NCBI GenBank assembly: GCA_030549175.1
Contig: JAUKUA010000006.1
Location: 1,736,001-1,800,000 of the forward strand
Direction of reading: 5' to 3'
From: Lasiosphaeris hirsuta
Taxonomy: Eukaryota > Ascomycota > Sordariomycetes > Sordariales > Lasiosphaeriaceae
Length of the DNA: 64,000 bases
A program made the position numbers and the translations under genes. Positions 33,191 to 45,053 of this stretch are shown here, in pieces (within the stretch, counting starts at the first letter, position 1; every line of letters starts with the position of its first letter). The notes beneath the pieces are model-generated. The model was not told the DNA's origin. It ran no database searches and worked only from the letters and a program-made list of their open reading frames with translations.

Positions 33191-33955
33191 TCATCAGACT
33201 TCAGATTTGTCATGGACAAACCACACAACCTCAGCATCATAGTCCAGGCTACATGACAGCTGAACGGATCGTATGATGGTCTTTCAATCAGGAACCTCCT
33301 TGATATTGCAGCCATCTCATTAGAAGACCTCTGAACTAACATTCGCCGGAGTCTAGCTTCAGTGGTGACAGGTGGTCGCGACCAGCCCACTTGGGCAGCG
33401 ATGAGTCACGAAGGGAACCACTGCTACGGCAGCTAACATAGGACCGACCTAACAGCGCTGTGGCCAGTGTAAGTACCAAGGACTTGAGGGAACCTCCACA
33501 GCGATGGACGCCAAGCCACTTGAGCTGTTAGGAGTAAGTACCAATACAGGCCATGGACTTGTCATATGATGGCCGGCTTCACTTGATATGTAGCCACGGA
33601 TTTGTAGGGCACGTGCGACGGGTGGCTAGGGAACCTTGGGACCGATGGGCGGTTAGGACGGATCTCATGGGTATCTTGGTATCATTATATCTAGTACATA
33701 GCCTTCCATAAAAGAGATAAAAGAGCGATGGACCCTCAAAGATGGAAGAAGCTCTGCAGTCCTTTTTAGAAGCCGACCTTAGATTATCAGCTGAACTTTA
33801 GTGAAGCTGAGGGGAATTCTATCCTTATGGAACCCTTGTTGTTCATTCATCAATTCTTCATTGCATCTTCTGAGATAGCGACCTTATTGACTTGCTTTTG
33901 TGCACTACACTTGGTGATCCTGTCCCTGATTGCTACAAGGAGCTCTATGGTGGTT
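33191..33955 (+). repeat. Dispersed repeat family A, copy 2 (~765 bp)
   Basis: Direct copy of 25941-26683, with many differences of the CA/TA and TG/TA type, consistent with repeat-induced mutation acting differently on the two. Together with copy 1 it brackets the HNH gene and the three-exon gene. Confidence 0.65.
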
Positions 33956-34339
33956 GTGCTTGCCAGGTGTTGCTGCCGTGGTGTGGTTTTTGCCAAATCG
34001 TCATGCTATCGAGCATGGCAGTCGCCGCAGTCTGCTCCTTTGACAGGGCGCAAATCTATCCTACCGTATAATTAGACGTGGTGATGTTTGGTGTGCGCCC
34101 CGTCGGCCATCTGCACAGCAAACACAATGTATCAGGCATTTGGGAAGGAAAAAGGGGAAGAAAAAAACAGGGGGGCTCAACAACTTACCCCGAATATTTC
34201 TCTCAACAGGTTCCAGAGGGTCGATAGTAGCAAGGCAAACAAACACTGTGATCGACGCTGCTTACTTCCCCGGAGAGGTCTCCGACTTCTCTCGGCTTCT
34301 TTATGGAGGGAGGGGGGCAAGCTTAAGGAAGAAAGTGAA

Positions 34340-34590
34340 CCAAGAGGCGCTGCGCGGATGCGTTGCACAACAGCCTGGTTGTCTGCGACGAATCTGGGCA
34401 CACGAAATTTCCTTTTTCGTTCGCAATCCTGAGCTGGGGTGAGCTGAGGGTGATTTGTCCTGAGCCTTTCCTGATTCTTCCCTGAGCTAGGGTGATCCCA
34501 TACGTCGCCGCTGCACAGCCTCAGAGGCCCATTTTCAGTCCCCCTGACTAAAGTTTCTTTTCGATGCACGTGGCATCATAGTCTAATCCC
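34340..34590 (-). repeat. Dispersed repeat family B, copy 3 (inverted)
   Basis: Reverse complement of 4156-4415: GTTGTCTGCGACGAATCTGG, TCCTGAGCTGGGGTGAGCTG, CCCTGAGCTAGGGTGATC, TCAGAGGCCCATTTTCAGTC and TGACTAAAGTTTCTTTTC. Shares the longest overlap with copy 1. Confidence 0.6.
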
Positions 34591-34770
34591 TAGGATAGTA
34601 CGTAGTATTCTGGTACCAAATTTGGGATGGTTATTAGTATACCAGTATATTAAATAGGCTGGTATATAATAAACTGGTACCTAGAATATTCCAGTACATA
34701 TTGTACCGGCCTAGAGCATACTAGTATATAAAATACTAGTATACCTAGTGAGATAACAGACTACAAGGGA
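34591..34770. repeat. AT-rich palindromic tract of ATACCAGTAT-type units
   Basis: Units such as GGTACCAAATTTGGGATGG, TATACCAGTATAT, AAACTGGTACC and ATACTAGTAT recur in both orientations. Related in motif to the arms at 1056-1490 and 3265-3683 but far more AT-rich. Confidence 0.45.
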
Positions 34771-34989
34771 ATACGCCTAAGGTGTTGTTTTACTATCGGT
34801 AGGAAAGCTAATTATAACAAATAATAACCAGAACCGACAACACAGAAAGGGTCAGCCCAACCCAGTAACCTATCCCGAGGTATAGGGCAGTGCAACTAAG
34901 TACACGGACGGTCTAGAACGGGATCTAAGGCTAAGATACCTGAAGCTCTAAGGTATATAAACTTCTTCTCACTCCTCTCTGCCTTTCCC

Positions 34990-35745
34990 TTATGTTCCAA
35001 CCTTCTCTCTCCTTAGAAACCCGACGAATCAACTACCTTAACACCATTCCATGGCGCACTGGCATACACCCAGTAAGGAGGGCGAATCAACGACGCGCCT
35101 TCTGCCTTGGTGGTGCCAGGGTCGCGACCTCCGATGACCTGCCGTCATCGCTTCGGACACAATTTGTCGCTCCCTTGACGACGAAGAGGCCACCAGGAGA
35201 GCTATCGACAAGATGACCCACGTCAAACTCCCAGGCATGCGGGGCTCCGTGGCAGGGCCATTCCTCGCCCAGACACGCCTCCTGAGGCGAACTCCTGAAT
35301 GGGTTGAACCCGAGCCTTTAGCTAAGAAGACCGGTAAGCAGCCCCTACAGGACCAGTTCGATAAACCACTGTCCTCCTTTTACCAAAGGCGCTACTAAAC
35401 CCCCCATCCGCTGCAGAAGCCCCACCCACCGCAGCGCCCGTCCAGGAAACCCCGCCCCCCAACCCTGCTCGTCGACGCCCGCGCCGTTAAGGTGTTCCGC
35501 ACCCTCTTTTTTGCAACCCCGACGTGACCTCCTCGCCGGGAGAGATTGCGTGGAAGGACTTCTTCCACGCCATGACCTCGGTAGGGTTCATGGCTGAGAA
35601 GCTTTACGGATCGGCTTGGCAGTTTAGTCCAACCAAGTTGGATGTGGAGCAGGCGATTTAGTTCCATGAGCCACACCCGAGTCCGAAGACGGGGTTTACC
35701 ACTGCGAGACGCATTGGGAGGAGGTTGTTTTGGCAGTATGGATGA
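34990..35745 (+). pseudogene. Decayed unknown fungal ORF
   Basis: Protein-like pieces in several frames follow in order: DKMTHVKLPGMRGSVAGPF (from 35200), EPLAKKTGKQPLQDQFDKP, then in other frames DARAVKVFRTLF, SPGEIAWKDFFHAMTSVGF (about 35539-35596), MAEKLYGSAWQFSPTKLDVE and FHEPHPSPKTGFTTARRIGR ending near 35745. The last two blocks belong, as far as I recall, to a widespread fungal C-terminal module of unknown function. Stops (for example TAG within the VEQAI*FHEP join near 35659) and at least two shifts mark it as inactive. Confidence 0.45.
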
Positions 35746-36075
35746 GTGGGGAGTATATTTGTGTTGAATAAGTGATGAAGATGATGGTATGGTTGGGGGT
35801 TTTGGATATCGAAGAGTTGGTTGAGGAGGGAGGCATGAGGGGAGGACGGAGAGGTCCATCACTTTATGGTGTGATCTATTGATGCGGTCGTATCCAATCA
35901 TCCTTCTGTACGTCTTACTTCCCATTCCGAGGATGCGCAGTGACACGGGTATCATTGACGGAGTGGTACCGAGCGGGGTTGCGAACGATGCAGAGTTCTC
36001 GGTGGAGGCGAGGCAAGGAACAACACGACAAATATCAGGTTCCTAGAATTAAGGCACCTCGAACGAAAAGCGAAA

Positions 36076-38178
36076 ATGTACCCCCACGGCGCCTGCGCGA
36101 CGTGCAAGACCATTACGCTGGCTGCCCTTCGAGGTGCCTACAAGGACCGCCTGATAAGCCATTCACCAGACTATCTCCTGCTCTCGTATCCCAGCATTCT
36201 CTCGTCATCCAAGTCATGTCCCCTGTGCGCAGTCGTCCTCAGGCAGATCAAGCTGGACAGCCCAAGCAATTTCGACTTCTTGGCGCCTGTTAGCATCTAT
36301 CTGTGGACTCAGTATCAGCCGGGACGCGGTGAGCCCGGGCCGGAGAACCTACGGATTGCCGACGTCAGAATCTTCCTGGTGCAGCAAGGAGACAACCTCC
36401 TGTTCAAAAACTGCATCTTTCGTGTGTACGCCGATGAGGGGACATACGCGTCGAAATGGATCATCGCCAGGCCGGTAGCGCCGATGAAATCCCCTCAGAC
36501 ACTGAGGCAGATCCAGAGGTGGTTGCGCCAATGTGACGGTGGATGTTCATGTCCGGGCGAGGGTGGACACCAGGACTGTTCTGTGGGCCTCTCAGGTGAG
36601 GCGGTCGAGAAGAAGACGATACTTCCCTCACGACTCGTCGACGTTAGAGTCCCCCGTTTGTGCATCACGGCCGGACGGCGAGGGCAGTACACGGCACTGA
36701 GCCACCGTTGGGGAGGCAAAAGTCCCCTGACAACGACGCGGACCAACCTCGACGACCATAAACAGCGAATCCCGGCCCAGAAACTTCCGAAGACTTTCCG
36801 CGATGCCATTGAGCTGACCCGTAGGCTCGGCATCCGTTACATCTGGATCGATTCGCTGTGTATTGTGCAGGATGATGCGGGCGACTGGGCGGCTGAGTCG
36901 AAGCAGATGGGGACGATTTACGAACGGAGCTATTTGACGATTGCGGCAACAAGCAGTGTTGATGGCGATGGCGGACTGTTCCAGGACACGGCTGTGCACG
37001 ATCATGTAAAGTTTCCATGCGGCAGCGGCCCCGGCCACATGTACTTTACCAACTACTACCCCCCCAGCGAGATCCCCATGGTCGACATGGAGCTTGGCCC
37101 TCTCAACACCCGCGGCTGGGTTTTCCAGGAGCGCCTTCTTTCCCGGCGTATCCTACACTTCATGCCAGCTCAGCTCTACTGGGAGTGTCTCGGCGGTATT
37201 GTCTCCCAGTCGGGCCTGCCCAGCGACTGTGATGCCATCCGCCACTGGCACAGGAGCCTGGAGCTATCATTGCGAGACATTCGGGGAAGTTTGGCCACGA
37301 CTCATGTCCACCCGGCACACCCACTTCAGCTGGACAACACGGACTCTGGACAGGGTTTCAAGCACGATCTCGGACATCTTCACTTCCACCGCGCCTGGGA
37401 GCAGGCCTTGTGCTACTACTCGACCCGTGCCCTGACCTTTCCAAGCGACAGACTCGTGGCCCTCCAAGGTGTTATGGAACGGCTACAGAAGAGAACCGGC
37501 TTTGGCTGTGTCCTCGGGCATTGGAGCGACTCTGCACTGTGCTTCATCAAGAGCTTGGCTTGGGCAGTGGCAGGGCCGCTCTATGCATATGCCTCCCCTG
37601 CCTCTCCTGGACCTCCTAGTCCTGCCCCCTCCTGGTCATGGCTCGGCCGCCCTATTTACTACCCGCAAGACTGTTTCTGGTCGTTGTGGCTGCACGTGGA
37701 GGCGCCTTTTGGGATGCGTTTGGATCCACCAGGGCTTAAGCGCAACGGGGAACCGTGTGCGCTGAAGCCCAACGCCAGGGGGCTGTCCCTCACAGTCTCG
37801 GGACTGCTCAACTCTGCCACCAAAGGCCCCCCCCTGAAGGACCCCTACGACAATCCCAACGACTACAAGTTCACGGTGCGGGTTGGCATGATTGGCGACT
37901 ATGACCGGGCCTTTGCCCTCGTGGCAAACGGCGTTCTCGGCTGGATCCGCTTCGATTCTGGTAGGCAGCCTGACTCGTTCTGCTGCTGCCCCATGTATGT
38001 ATCGCCAGCGGGCATAACAAATATGGTTTTGGAGAGACGCAGTGGAGAGTTTAGTGGAGAGTTCCAGCGAATCGGGATTGCCATGGTCTGCGGATGGCAG
38101 CGGGGCAACGAGGAGCTGGATAGAGACGCTGTCGCTTCGTGGCTCGATTCCCCGAGAACTGTGTTTGAAGTGGTTTGA
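36076..38178 (+). CDS. HET-domain protein, 700 aa, single exon
   Basis: ATG at 36076 opens an uninterrupted 700-codon frame. Residues 7-10 (CATC) and 48-51 (CPLC) form two CxxC pairs, common at the N-terminus of this group. The HET domain (PF06985) starts at about residue 205: YTALSHRWGG, LPKTFRDAIELTRRLGIRY, IWIDSLCIVQDDAGDW, IYERSYLTIAAT, then LNTRGWVFQERLLSRRILHF. HET proteins control vegetative (heterokaryon) incompatibility and cell death; the domain is TIR-like in fold. No ankyrin, WD or NACHT region follows. No introns are needed, codon use is GC-rich and no lesions are seen, so the gene is probably active. Its incompatibility partner, if any, is not evident nearby. Confidence 0.85.
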   Translation: MYPHGACATCKTITLAALRGAYKDRLISHSPDYLLLSYPSILSSSKSCPLCAVVLRQIKLDSPSNFDFLAPVSIYLWTQYQPGRGEPGPENLRIADVRIFLVQQGDNLLFKNCIFRVYADEGTYASKWIIARPVAPMKSPQTLRQIQRWLRQCDGGCSCPGEGGHQDCSVGLSGEAVEKKTILPSRLVDVRVPRLCITAGRRGQYTALSHRWGGKSPLTTTRTNLDDHKQRIPAQKLPKTFRDAIELTRRLGIRYIWIDSLCIVQDDAGDWAAESKQMGTIYERSYLTIAATSSVDGDGGLFQDTAVHDHVKFPCGSGPGHMYFTNYYPPSEIPMVDMELGPLNTRGWVFQERLLSRRILHFMPAQLYWECLGGIVSQSGLPSDCDAIRHWHRSLELSLRDIRGSLATTHVHPAHPLQLDNTDSGQGFKHDLGHLHFHRAWEQALCYYSTRALTFPSDRLVALQGVMERLQKRTGFGCVLGHWSDSALCFIKSLAWAVAGPLYAYASPASPGPPSPAPSWSWLGRPIYYPQDCFWSLWLHVEAPFGMRLDPPGLKRNGEPCALKPNARGLSLTVSGLLNSATKGPPLKDPYDNPNDYKFTVRVGMIGDYDRAFALVANGVLGWIRFDSGRQPDSFCCCPMYVSPAGITNMVLERRSGEFSGEFQRIGIAMVCGWQRGNEELDRDAVASWLDSPRTVFEVV

Positions 38179-39606
38179 ACTGATGGGAGATCACGTTAAT
38201 GGGCATAGCGGGTGAATTTTGTTTTGTCGGCCCGGCAGTTCATGTGCCCCCAAACCTGTGCAGAGCACACACGCCTAATAGGTGACTGTGTGTTCGGACG
38301 GCTGTCCAGACACCGTGACGGGGATGACGAGGATGACGAGGGCGACGGCTACGAACTTGAAGGCGAGCACTCAGGGGAAGGGCTGGCCGGCGGCAAAGGG
38401 TTATCCCATTTCGCAAAACCTCTCTCCACTTCTATCTTCTGCTACATCACTTGGGCACCCACCCCTTCCAGTTCGGCCCAGGAGACGTTTCGTCAACTGG
38501 CTTGGTGTTAGGTACAAAAGGTGTAATGGCCATAATTGCCAGTGTTGTGAATTACTGGCTTCACTTTGGAGCCCTGCCCTATCGGTCATGGCGAGTGTAG
38601 CCGAAAACCGCCCTAAACATTTCTCAACCGTTGCCCCCTTCGAGACTGCACTGCGTAACTGAAAGAGCCCCCTTATGCACCTAATGATTTCTCTCGAGCC
38701 GCCGTCGCCGTCGCCATCGCCTGCAACAGTCTGCGCATACGCCCTCCATCCTCTGTCTCGACTCTCCCATCGCGGCGCACCTCCTTTTGTGGGCGTGGGC
38801 GTTGGGGCACAACTCAATGCTCAGGGATTCCTCATGGCCGCAACCAAACACCTAGATGTTCACGGTGCACATTGAACCGGAGACTGATAACTCGTCAGCA
38901 TTGCAAAACGAACAGCGAGCAGCAACCTCCTGACTTCGGCGATGATGTCTGTCGATGTTGACGTGCAGCAGCACTGAAAGCTTTTGATATACGACTCAGA
39001 GTGACGGGTCATGAAAGATCGATGCGGGGCTTGCTGGAAGATGAGGCAGCTTCAATTTCAGGTAGGAGACTTCGACTTCAGGTAGGAGATGGATGCCAGC
39101 TTAGGTGTCGAGGTGGACACAATGAACAGAAACGATAGGGGCGAGCTCGTAATTTATAAACTCTGCTTCTCCTTATCTCAGCAGTCATCCCAACTCTCTA
39201 TTGAAGTCATTCAGCTCGCAGAAGCTGTCCACATGGGGGGTAGCCAGCCATCGTTCTCTGTTCGTGTAGGCTGACATTTTCATCCACTCCCACGGGAACT
39301 ATAGGTAAATACTATCTAACTATTTCTGAAAATCACACATGAGCTGGTCTTCTTTTGGGATGAGCTTCCCACCTCTGGCTGCTCGCTTTTTTTGGTTGAA
39401 TGTCCTTTATTTGATGGAAATGAATTTGAAACAACGAGTGCAGTCAAGTGAGACCTCCTCATTCCAGCCCAACTCAGATGTCATCATCAACAAGAAGCGG
39501 AATGAGCCGGTGGGCTTCACGTGACGCATGCTGTTGTGGGTGGCCGGCCGGCGGCGGTCTGGCATGGCAGCCGGCACCAGCACGAGCCCCCCCACCAAGA
39601 TCCAGG
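38179..39606. other. No supported gene
   Basis: Short frames on both strands, a GCCGTCGCC tract near 38700 and AT-richer DNA from 38880. I see no domain or splice structure before the copia LTR. Confidence 0.4.
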
Positions 39607-39769
39607 TGTGGGCAAGACAGAGCAAAGGGAAACGGTGATAGATTCTGTGGTGTTGCGGGCCAGGATTTCCCTGGCCTGCAACAGCTATCTTGGTGTGGCC
39701 CAAAGGGCACTAGCTAGGCGAGGTGGCGTGTGCACCCTGCACCCTCGAGGTGGGGCACCACCTCCAACA
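39607..39769 (-). repeat. copia 3' LTR (element orientation)
   Basis: 163 bp, TGTGGGCAAGAC...CCTCCAACA on the plus strand; differs from 45054-45216 at two sites (for example GCCTGCAAC versus GCCTACAAC). Confidence 0.85.
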
Positions 39770-39780
39770 CACCCCCTCAG
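39770..39780 (-). other. copia polypurine tract
   Basis: On the element strand CTGAGGGGGTG lies immediately before the 3' LTR, the expected place for plus-strand priming. Confidence 0.6.
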
Positions 39781-39890
39781 ACGGCACTGAAGCCTGGATC
39801 TACATGCCTATCTAGGAAATTGTGATAGTTGTGATGGTGTTTTGCATCGCCAAGCGCCTTTTTCCTCCTTTAGCTGCCCCTGAATCCACA

Positions 39891-42800
39891 TCAATTTTCT
39901 CCTTTTATGGCTTTTCTGCCACTGTATTGCTGCAATGCCTCGATATTCTCCTTTATCCAGGGTATCTGGATGTCAACAAGGCCCAACAGGGTAACGAATT
40001 GTGCATGCTTTTCCTTCTGTAGTGGTTTTGTAAGCCCATCTGCAGTCATGTCGGTTCCTAGGAGATGCCTCAGATCTATCATCTTCTTCCTGACGTGATC
40101 TATTACCCACTTGTAGCGGATATTAATACAACGAGTGCGTGCCGCGTTGAGTGGATTTAACACGTTGGCCCTCGCGTTGGCACTGTCAGTGTATAGGATC
40201 AGTGGAATTGGCTGCGTAGTGCCATATTCCTTGAGGATCTCCCACACCTATCTAGCGGCCTGTGCCGTGGGTGTCAAATTGGTAAATTCCGCCTCTGTTG
40301 AGCTAATTGCTGTAAAAGTCTGTTTCCTGGACTTCCACACCACCGGGCCTCCTGCGAGGAAGACCACATGGCCTCCAATTAAGTAGCGGGTGAGTAGATC
40401 ATCCGCAAAGGATGTATCTGTAAAAGTATGTAGGCGAAGATCGTCAACTGTGATGGATTCTCCACCAAAGACTATGCCTAAGGACTGTGTGTCTCTCAAA
40501 TACCGGAATAGGTGCTTCAATAGCTCCTAGTGTTTCGGCGAAGGTCCTGCGTTGGCCTCGCTGAGCCTTGACGTTGTATATGTGATATCAGGGCGTGTGC
40601 TAGTGGCGAGGTAGTTGAGTGATCTAGTCTACTTGATGTAGTCTTTTTGGGAGGCCTGGTCTGGTTCCCATACCTTAGGTAGTTCCAACTTGGCTGGCCA
40701 AGATGTTTTGACAGCATGGAGACCCTCGTATCCGAACTTGTTGATGATAGTGCGCGTGTAACTTTCCTAGCTCAAGGATATCGTTCTTTTGGCGCGGTCG
40801 CGTACTATATCGAAGCCTAGGAACCGCTTGGCTTCACCTATCGACTTCAAATCGTAGTGGCTCTCTAAGTCACTACGAATTTGATTGATCTCCTCCACAG
40901 TTTTGGCAGATATCAACAGATCGTCGACATACAGGATAAGTAGTACGCCAGTCTTCTTGTCACTAAAAAGGCATACGTCAGAGGCGAAGGGTTTTAAGCC
41001 TATCTTTTCTAAAATAGGCGTGATAGTCTGGAACTAGTAGAGAGGACTTCTTCGAAGACCATACAGGGCTTTGCGTAACTTCCAGACCATGCCTGGCTTT
41101 GTAGGGAGTCCAGGGGGTTGTCGGACGTAGTAGTCGTGGCCTTTTGGGATATCTGTATTCAAGAATACCTACTTGAAGTCGAATTGGTAGCACTTAAGGT
41201 CCTGTACCGTAGTCAAGGCTATGAAGACTTTGACTGACACACAGTTAGCTACTACAGAATAGAGGTCTTCTATACTCCAGGAGTTAGATTCGTAATTGCC
41301 GCACACCACGTAGCGTACACGCGTAGATACAATACCTGTATTCGGATCCATCTTCTCGTCAAAGACCCATTTGCTAAGTAAAATATCAAGGCCTTTAGGC
41401 GTGGGTACAAGATAGTAGACCCCACGGTCTTCCAGGCTTTCGCCTTGTTTTTCCATGGCCGGCAGCCACCACGTTTTGTAATTAGGTAGCTTCTTTACCT
41501 GCCACCAGTTCTTTGGCGGCGCCTTTTCTGCGGTCATGACTTAGATAGTATGTTCTACCTTCATGGCGGTAAAGCTGAATTGTTGTAGTTCCTAGATCCG
41601 TTGCTCAACAAGGTGTAGGCTCGTGTATTAACAATCCTTTGGATACCTTCGGCCAGGGGGGGTTCTCCTTTGTTGAGCGCTTTGTATGTGCCTTCAATGT
41701 GCGTTGTGCGGCCGGAACGGCGCGGCAGTGGTACCGGTGTTAGGTCAGGATATTGCCTGTTGGTAGGTGGAATGGAAGCCTCTCTGGCGATATCCTCATG
41801 GTCCTACTCATCGAAGTTTTCCACATCATAGAATTCTTCATCGTCATTGAGATCATCTTCTAGATTAGGTATAGGTTCAGGAGTTGGAAGTCCTTTACCA
41901 GTGGAATATATGGGTGCGGTTTCTTCCTCGGAAAGATGTTATTGATCTTCTAGCTCAGTTGTCTCCTCGGAAGGTTGAACCTCTAGGGCCTTACCTTGTA
42001 TGGTCTTGTGAACTGTAACAAGCTCTAGGAATAGTTGCTCTATCTCGCTGACTGTTGTCTCGTTAAAAACAACACCATGTTTGAGATTATCATCTTTTTC
42101 TGGAAGCTTCGGAGCCCCCACTTCGTTAAATACCATAGCGGTAGCTCGATAGATCTCTCCTGTCTCTGGATCCCACACCCAGTAGATCCTACCATGCATA
42201 TCGTCGTAGCCTATCAATCTTCCAAGCCTTGCGTGTGCCTCGAATTTGGCGCCTTTGGTACGTTTAGCTGGCTTGATGAAATAGTATGCCTTGCAAAAGT
42301 AAGTGCGTAGATGCTTGATGTATGGCTCGTGTGCCTCTTTGGGAATATTGATGCCAGTAGCGAGGACTACATGTGGGCTCTCCATATCCTTGTTAGCTCT
42401 TGTGGGCAATAGGTTCAGGACCTTGACAACGCTCTCTATGACAAAACACCACAATTACTCTGGAATAGAGTGCTTAATCATGATAGCCCTAGTCCTTTCT
42501 ATGATGTAACGGCCTACGTGTTCTTGTTTACCATTCATCCATGGTATGTGCGTAGCCGTTTTACTGACTGTGATACCTCTTTCGGCGGCGAACTATGCCA
42601 TTTTGCTGTTTTGGAATTCCTTAGTGCCAAAGCCGAACTCTGTTCTACCGTCGAGACCGATCGTCTTAACCCTCTGGGAGGTCTGGAGTTCTAGGAAGTC
42701 GATGAATTGAACTATCACACTAAAGATCTGGTCCTTCTTTTGACAAAAGCGCACCCAGTAGAAACTGGAATATACGTCAATAAAGTGGATACTGTAGTGA

Positions 42801-43884
42801 TATCCTAGGTAGGAGGCGTGGATATGCGAAATCGTATCTATTCGTAGGAAGTCGACTGGATTAGTTGTGACAATTGGAGCGATCTTGTTAATCTGATCAG
42901 TGGCCTTAGCCTTGGCGCATGAATCGTAGAAGTGCTCAGCGTTAGCGCCCTTGATCGTGATGCCGGCTCTCTCGTAGGCTCGAATTACCTAATCTTTATG
43001 TACATACATGAGTCTTCTATGTATAGTTCCGTAATTAATTGAGGCTATCACGGCCTGGCTGATCAAGTGTTATTAGTCGAAGGAAGGATTGATCTTTGCC
43101 GGGATTATTGGCACCCCCTCATGTTCCACATAGGATATCCATTTTCCTATGGTATGATCAAGGATTTGATTATGCCTGAAGGACCACTCTAATTAAGTAG
43201 CCTTCATTGACTTAGTCCCAATCAGATTGATTAGGCCGTTAGGACTGTAATAAGATAATAGGATCAGGTATGATACGGATCCTCTACCTATCAGTGGCAC
43301 TGTGATCTCTACTGTACCGATATAGTTACATTGGCCGATGCCTCCACTAGAATTGAGGAAGCGATAGGGTATCGTAAGCGGCCGTATCTCTATATACCAC
43401 TTTAAGTGGTTGAAGGAAGTCTCTATGGCGCCACTGTCATAAATGACTATATCGCTATCTATTTACTTGTATACCTTGAGAGCCTATTAGACTTTAGGGG
43501 TCACTGTACTTATAGAAGATATCAATGCTCCTGTGGGCTTTGGCGAAAAGGATGTTCTTCTTCGTAAAACGCTACATGGCTCTTCGGATCGATTATAAAC
43601 GCTTGTTATAGATCTTCATCGTCAACAACAAATGTTTAGGACTGATTAAGGAAAGCTTGTTGTATGCCAATGTCGGTAGAGAACAACAGGTTCGAAGATC
43701 TAACCTTTGTTAGATTTGTAATACCGGATCCTATGTTCGAGAGTACTGCCGTTGTTACAGTCGATCCTCTGGCTTTACGTTCAAGCGTAGTTTTCCTATA
43801 TGCCCATGTATCGGGAGCCTGTTCTGGATTACAGGTCCAACAGATTCCTCCTGGAAGATAGTAGTAGCCATAAGGCTGGTGTAC
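39891..43884 (-). pseudogene. copia pol region (protease, integrase, RT, RNase H), stop-ridden
   Basis: From right to left on the minus strand: the protease site IVIYDSGAIETSF (near 43420); an integrase core with TNPVDFLRIDTISHIH, IDVYSSFYWVRF and IGLDGRTEFGFG, then HIPWMNGKQEHVGRYI with the late acidic residue (42900-42480); the region PHVVLATGINIPKEA and GRLIGYDDMHGRIYWV; the RT start DILLSKWVFDEKMDPN (41390-41340); and RNase H with HTFTDTSFADD, WKSRKQTFTAISSTEAEF and LILYTDSANARA (40440-40170). More than ten stops interrupt it, including doublets such as TAA TAA near 43076. All RT/RNase H parts are in pieces, so the element cannot be autonomous. Confidence 0.8.
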
Positions 43885-44640
43885 CTAAGTCTTCAGATAG
43901 GTTTTCTGGCACTTGTCACACTTGGCCATCTTACCTTTGTTACCGTTGTTGGTTGTATTGTCAGATGGATTGTTGAGTTTGTTTCCTTTCGCTCCTTTGA
44001 CTTTAATTGATACGAATCGCGTGCCCTCGGTTTCTCTTTTGCTAATGCCATTGAGATCCTCTATGAGTTTGGTCCATAGAAGTTCCTTCTTAGCTAGGGC
44101 CTTCTCCCAGAACATGTGGTTCGTAGGGTATCTAGTCTTTAGGCAGTTGACGATGTGGGTGGTGTGAAAGCCTTCAGGGAGTTTTCCATCCCACTGGGCA
44201 TATGCGGAATCGAGCTTATTACGAAGATAATAGACCTTGGCGACGAAGGCTTCCATTGTGTCAAAGGTCTTGCGATTGAGATGGGTATATTCCTCCAGGT
44301 AACTGCTGATGGCTTCCTCACTCTCATGCTTGATGACCTTGCGGACTGTAGTCCAGGTCTTGTATAGATCGCCTGTATGGTATTCCCAGCCTGCAGCCTG
44401 TAGCTTTGTCGAGACCTTAGGATCGTTAAGGCTCTCCTGGATCATGATGCTCACTCTGATGCTCACTCTGTTCCACTTCTTCTTTGCTTCTACATCTGTA
44501 TCGGCAGGCGCTTCGACATCTTCGTCGATGTAATTTTCCAGATCATCATAACGTAGATGGAATCTGATGATGGAGGCCCAGGCCTCATAGTTGTTTTCGC
44601 CCTTCAGGACTGGGATCGTGGCCTTAAGCTCTGAACCCAT
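43885..44640 (-). pseudogene. copia gag-like frame
   Basis: ATG at 44640 opens MGSELKATIPVLKGENNYEA, the N-terminal start typical of fungal copia gag (UBN2-type), with YEAWASIIRFHLRYDDLENY, KVIKHESEEAISSYLEEYT and a basic segment. It stops at TAG 43885-43887 just after CDKCQKTYLKT, the beginning of a CCHC-type zinc knuckle. The knuckle's later Cys (GICWTC) lies past the stop in the same frame, so the lesion separates gag from the rest. 251 residues are intact. Confidence 0.7.
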
Positions 44641-45041
44641 GATGACAGCTCTGCTTTATCGTCGGGAATCGCGGCCTCTTGTCGAAGTTATGAGGGCTTT
44701 TGTCGCGGCTTCCTTTCTCGAAGATTTGGAAGGCTTCTTGTCGTCGGGATGGCCTCACGATTGAGGGCTTGATTGATGGAAGAATGAATACTGGCTGTAT
44801 TGCACAGTATTGGAAGGATCACTGGCAAGGGGTGGTATTGCGCAGTGGTAAAGGAAGGTGCAGATTGGCAAAGGAAAAGCTCAATCGCGGGGCAAGGTGT
44901 TGGATGATGCGAAAATGCGGAAAATGCGATTTTACACAACCACCTTCAATTTGGAAAAAGAAGATATCTTCTGAATCGCGTGAAATAGGCGATTTCAGTG
45001 ATATAGGTGTAATTACAAATAGTTGCGTTGCGCGCACAGGA

Positions 45042-45053
45042 GGGCTCATAACC
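45042..45053 (-). other. copia primer-binding site, initiator-Met half-tRNA type
   Basis: The plus strand reads GGGCTCATAACC directly against the LTR. This equals the anticodon stem-loop of initiator Met tRNA (CAT anticodon), so the element strand is complementary to a cleaved half-tRNA, as in Drosophila copia. Confidence 0.7.

Noticed and set aside
25941..33955. Repeat A pair as LTRs of one retrotransposon
   Set aside because: No gag or pol pieces lie between; no convincing TG...CA ends or primer site; a third partial inverted copy exists.
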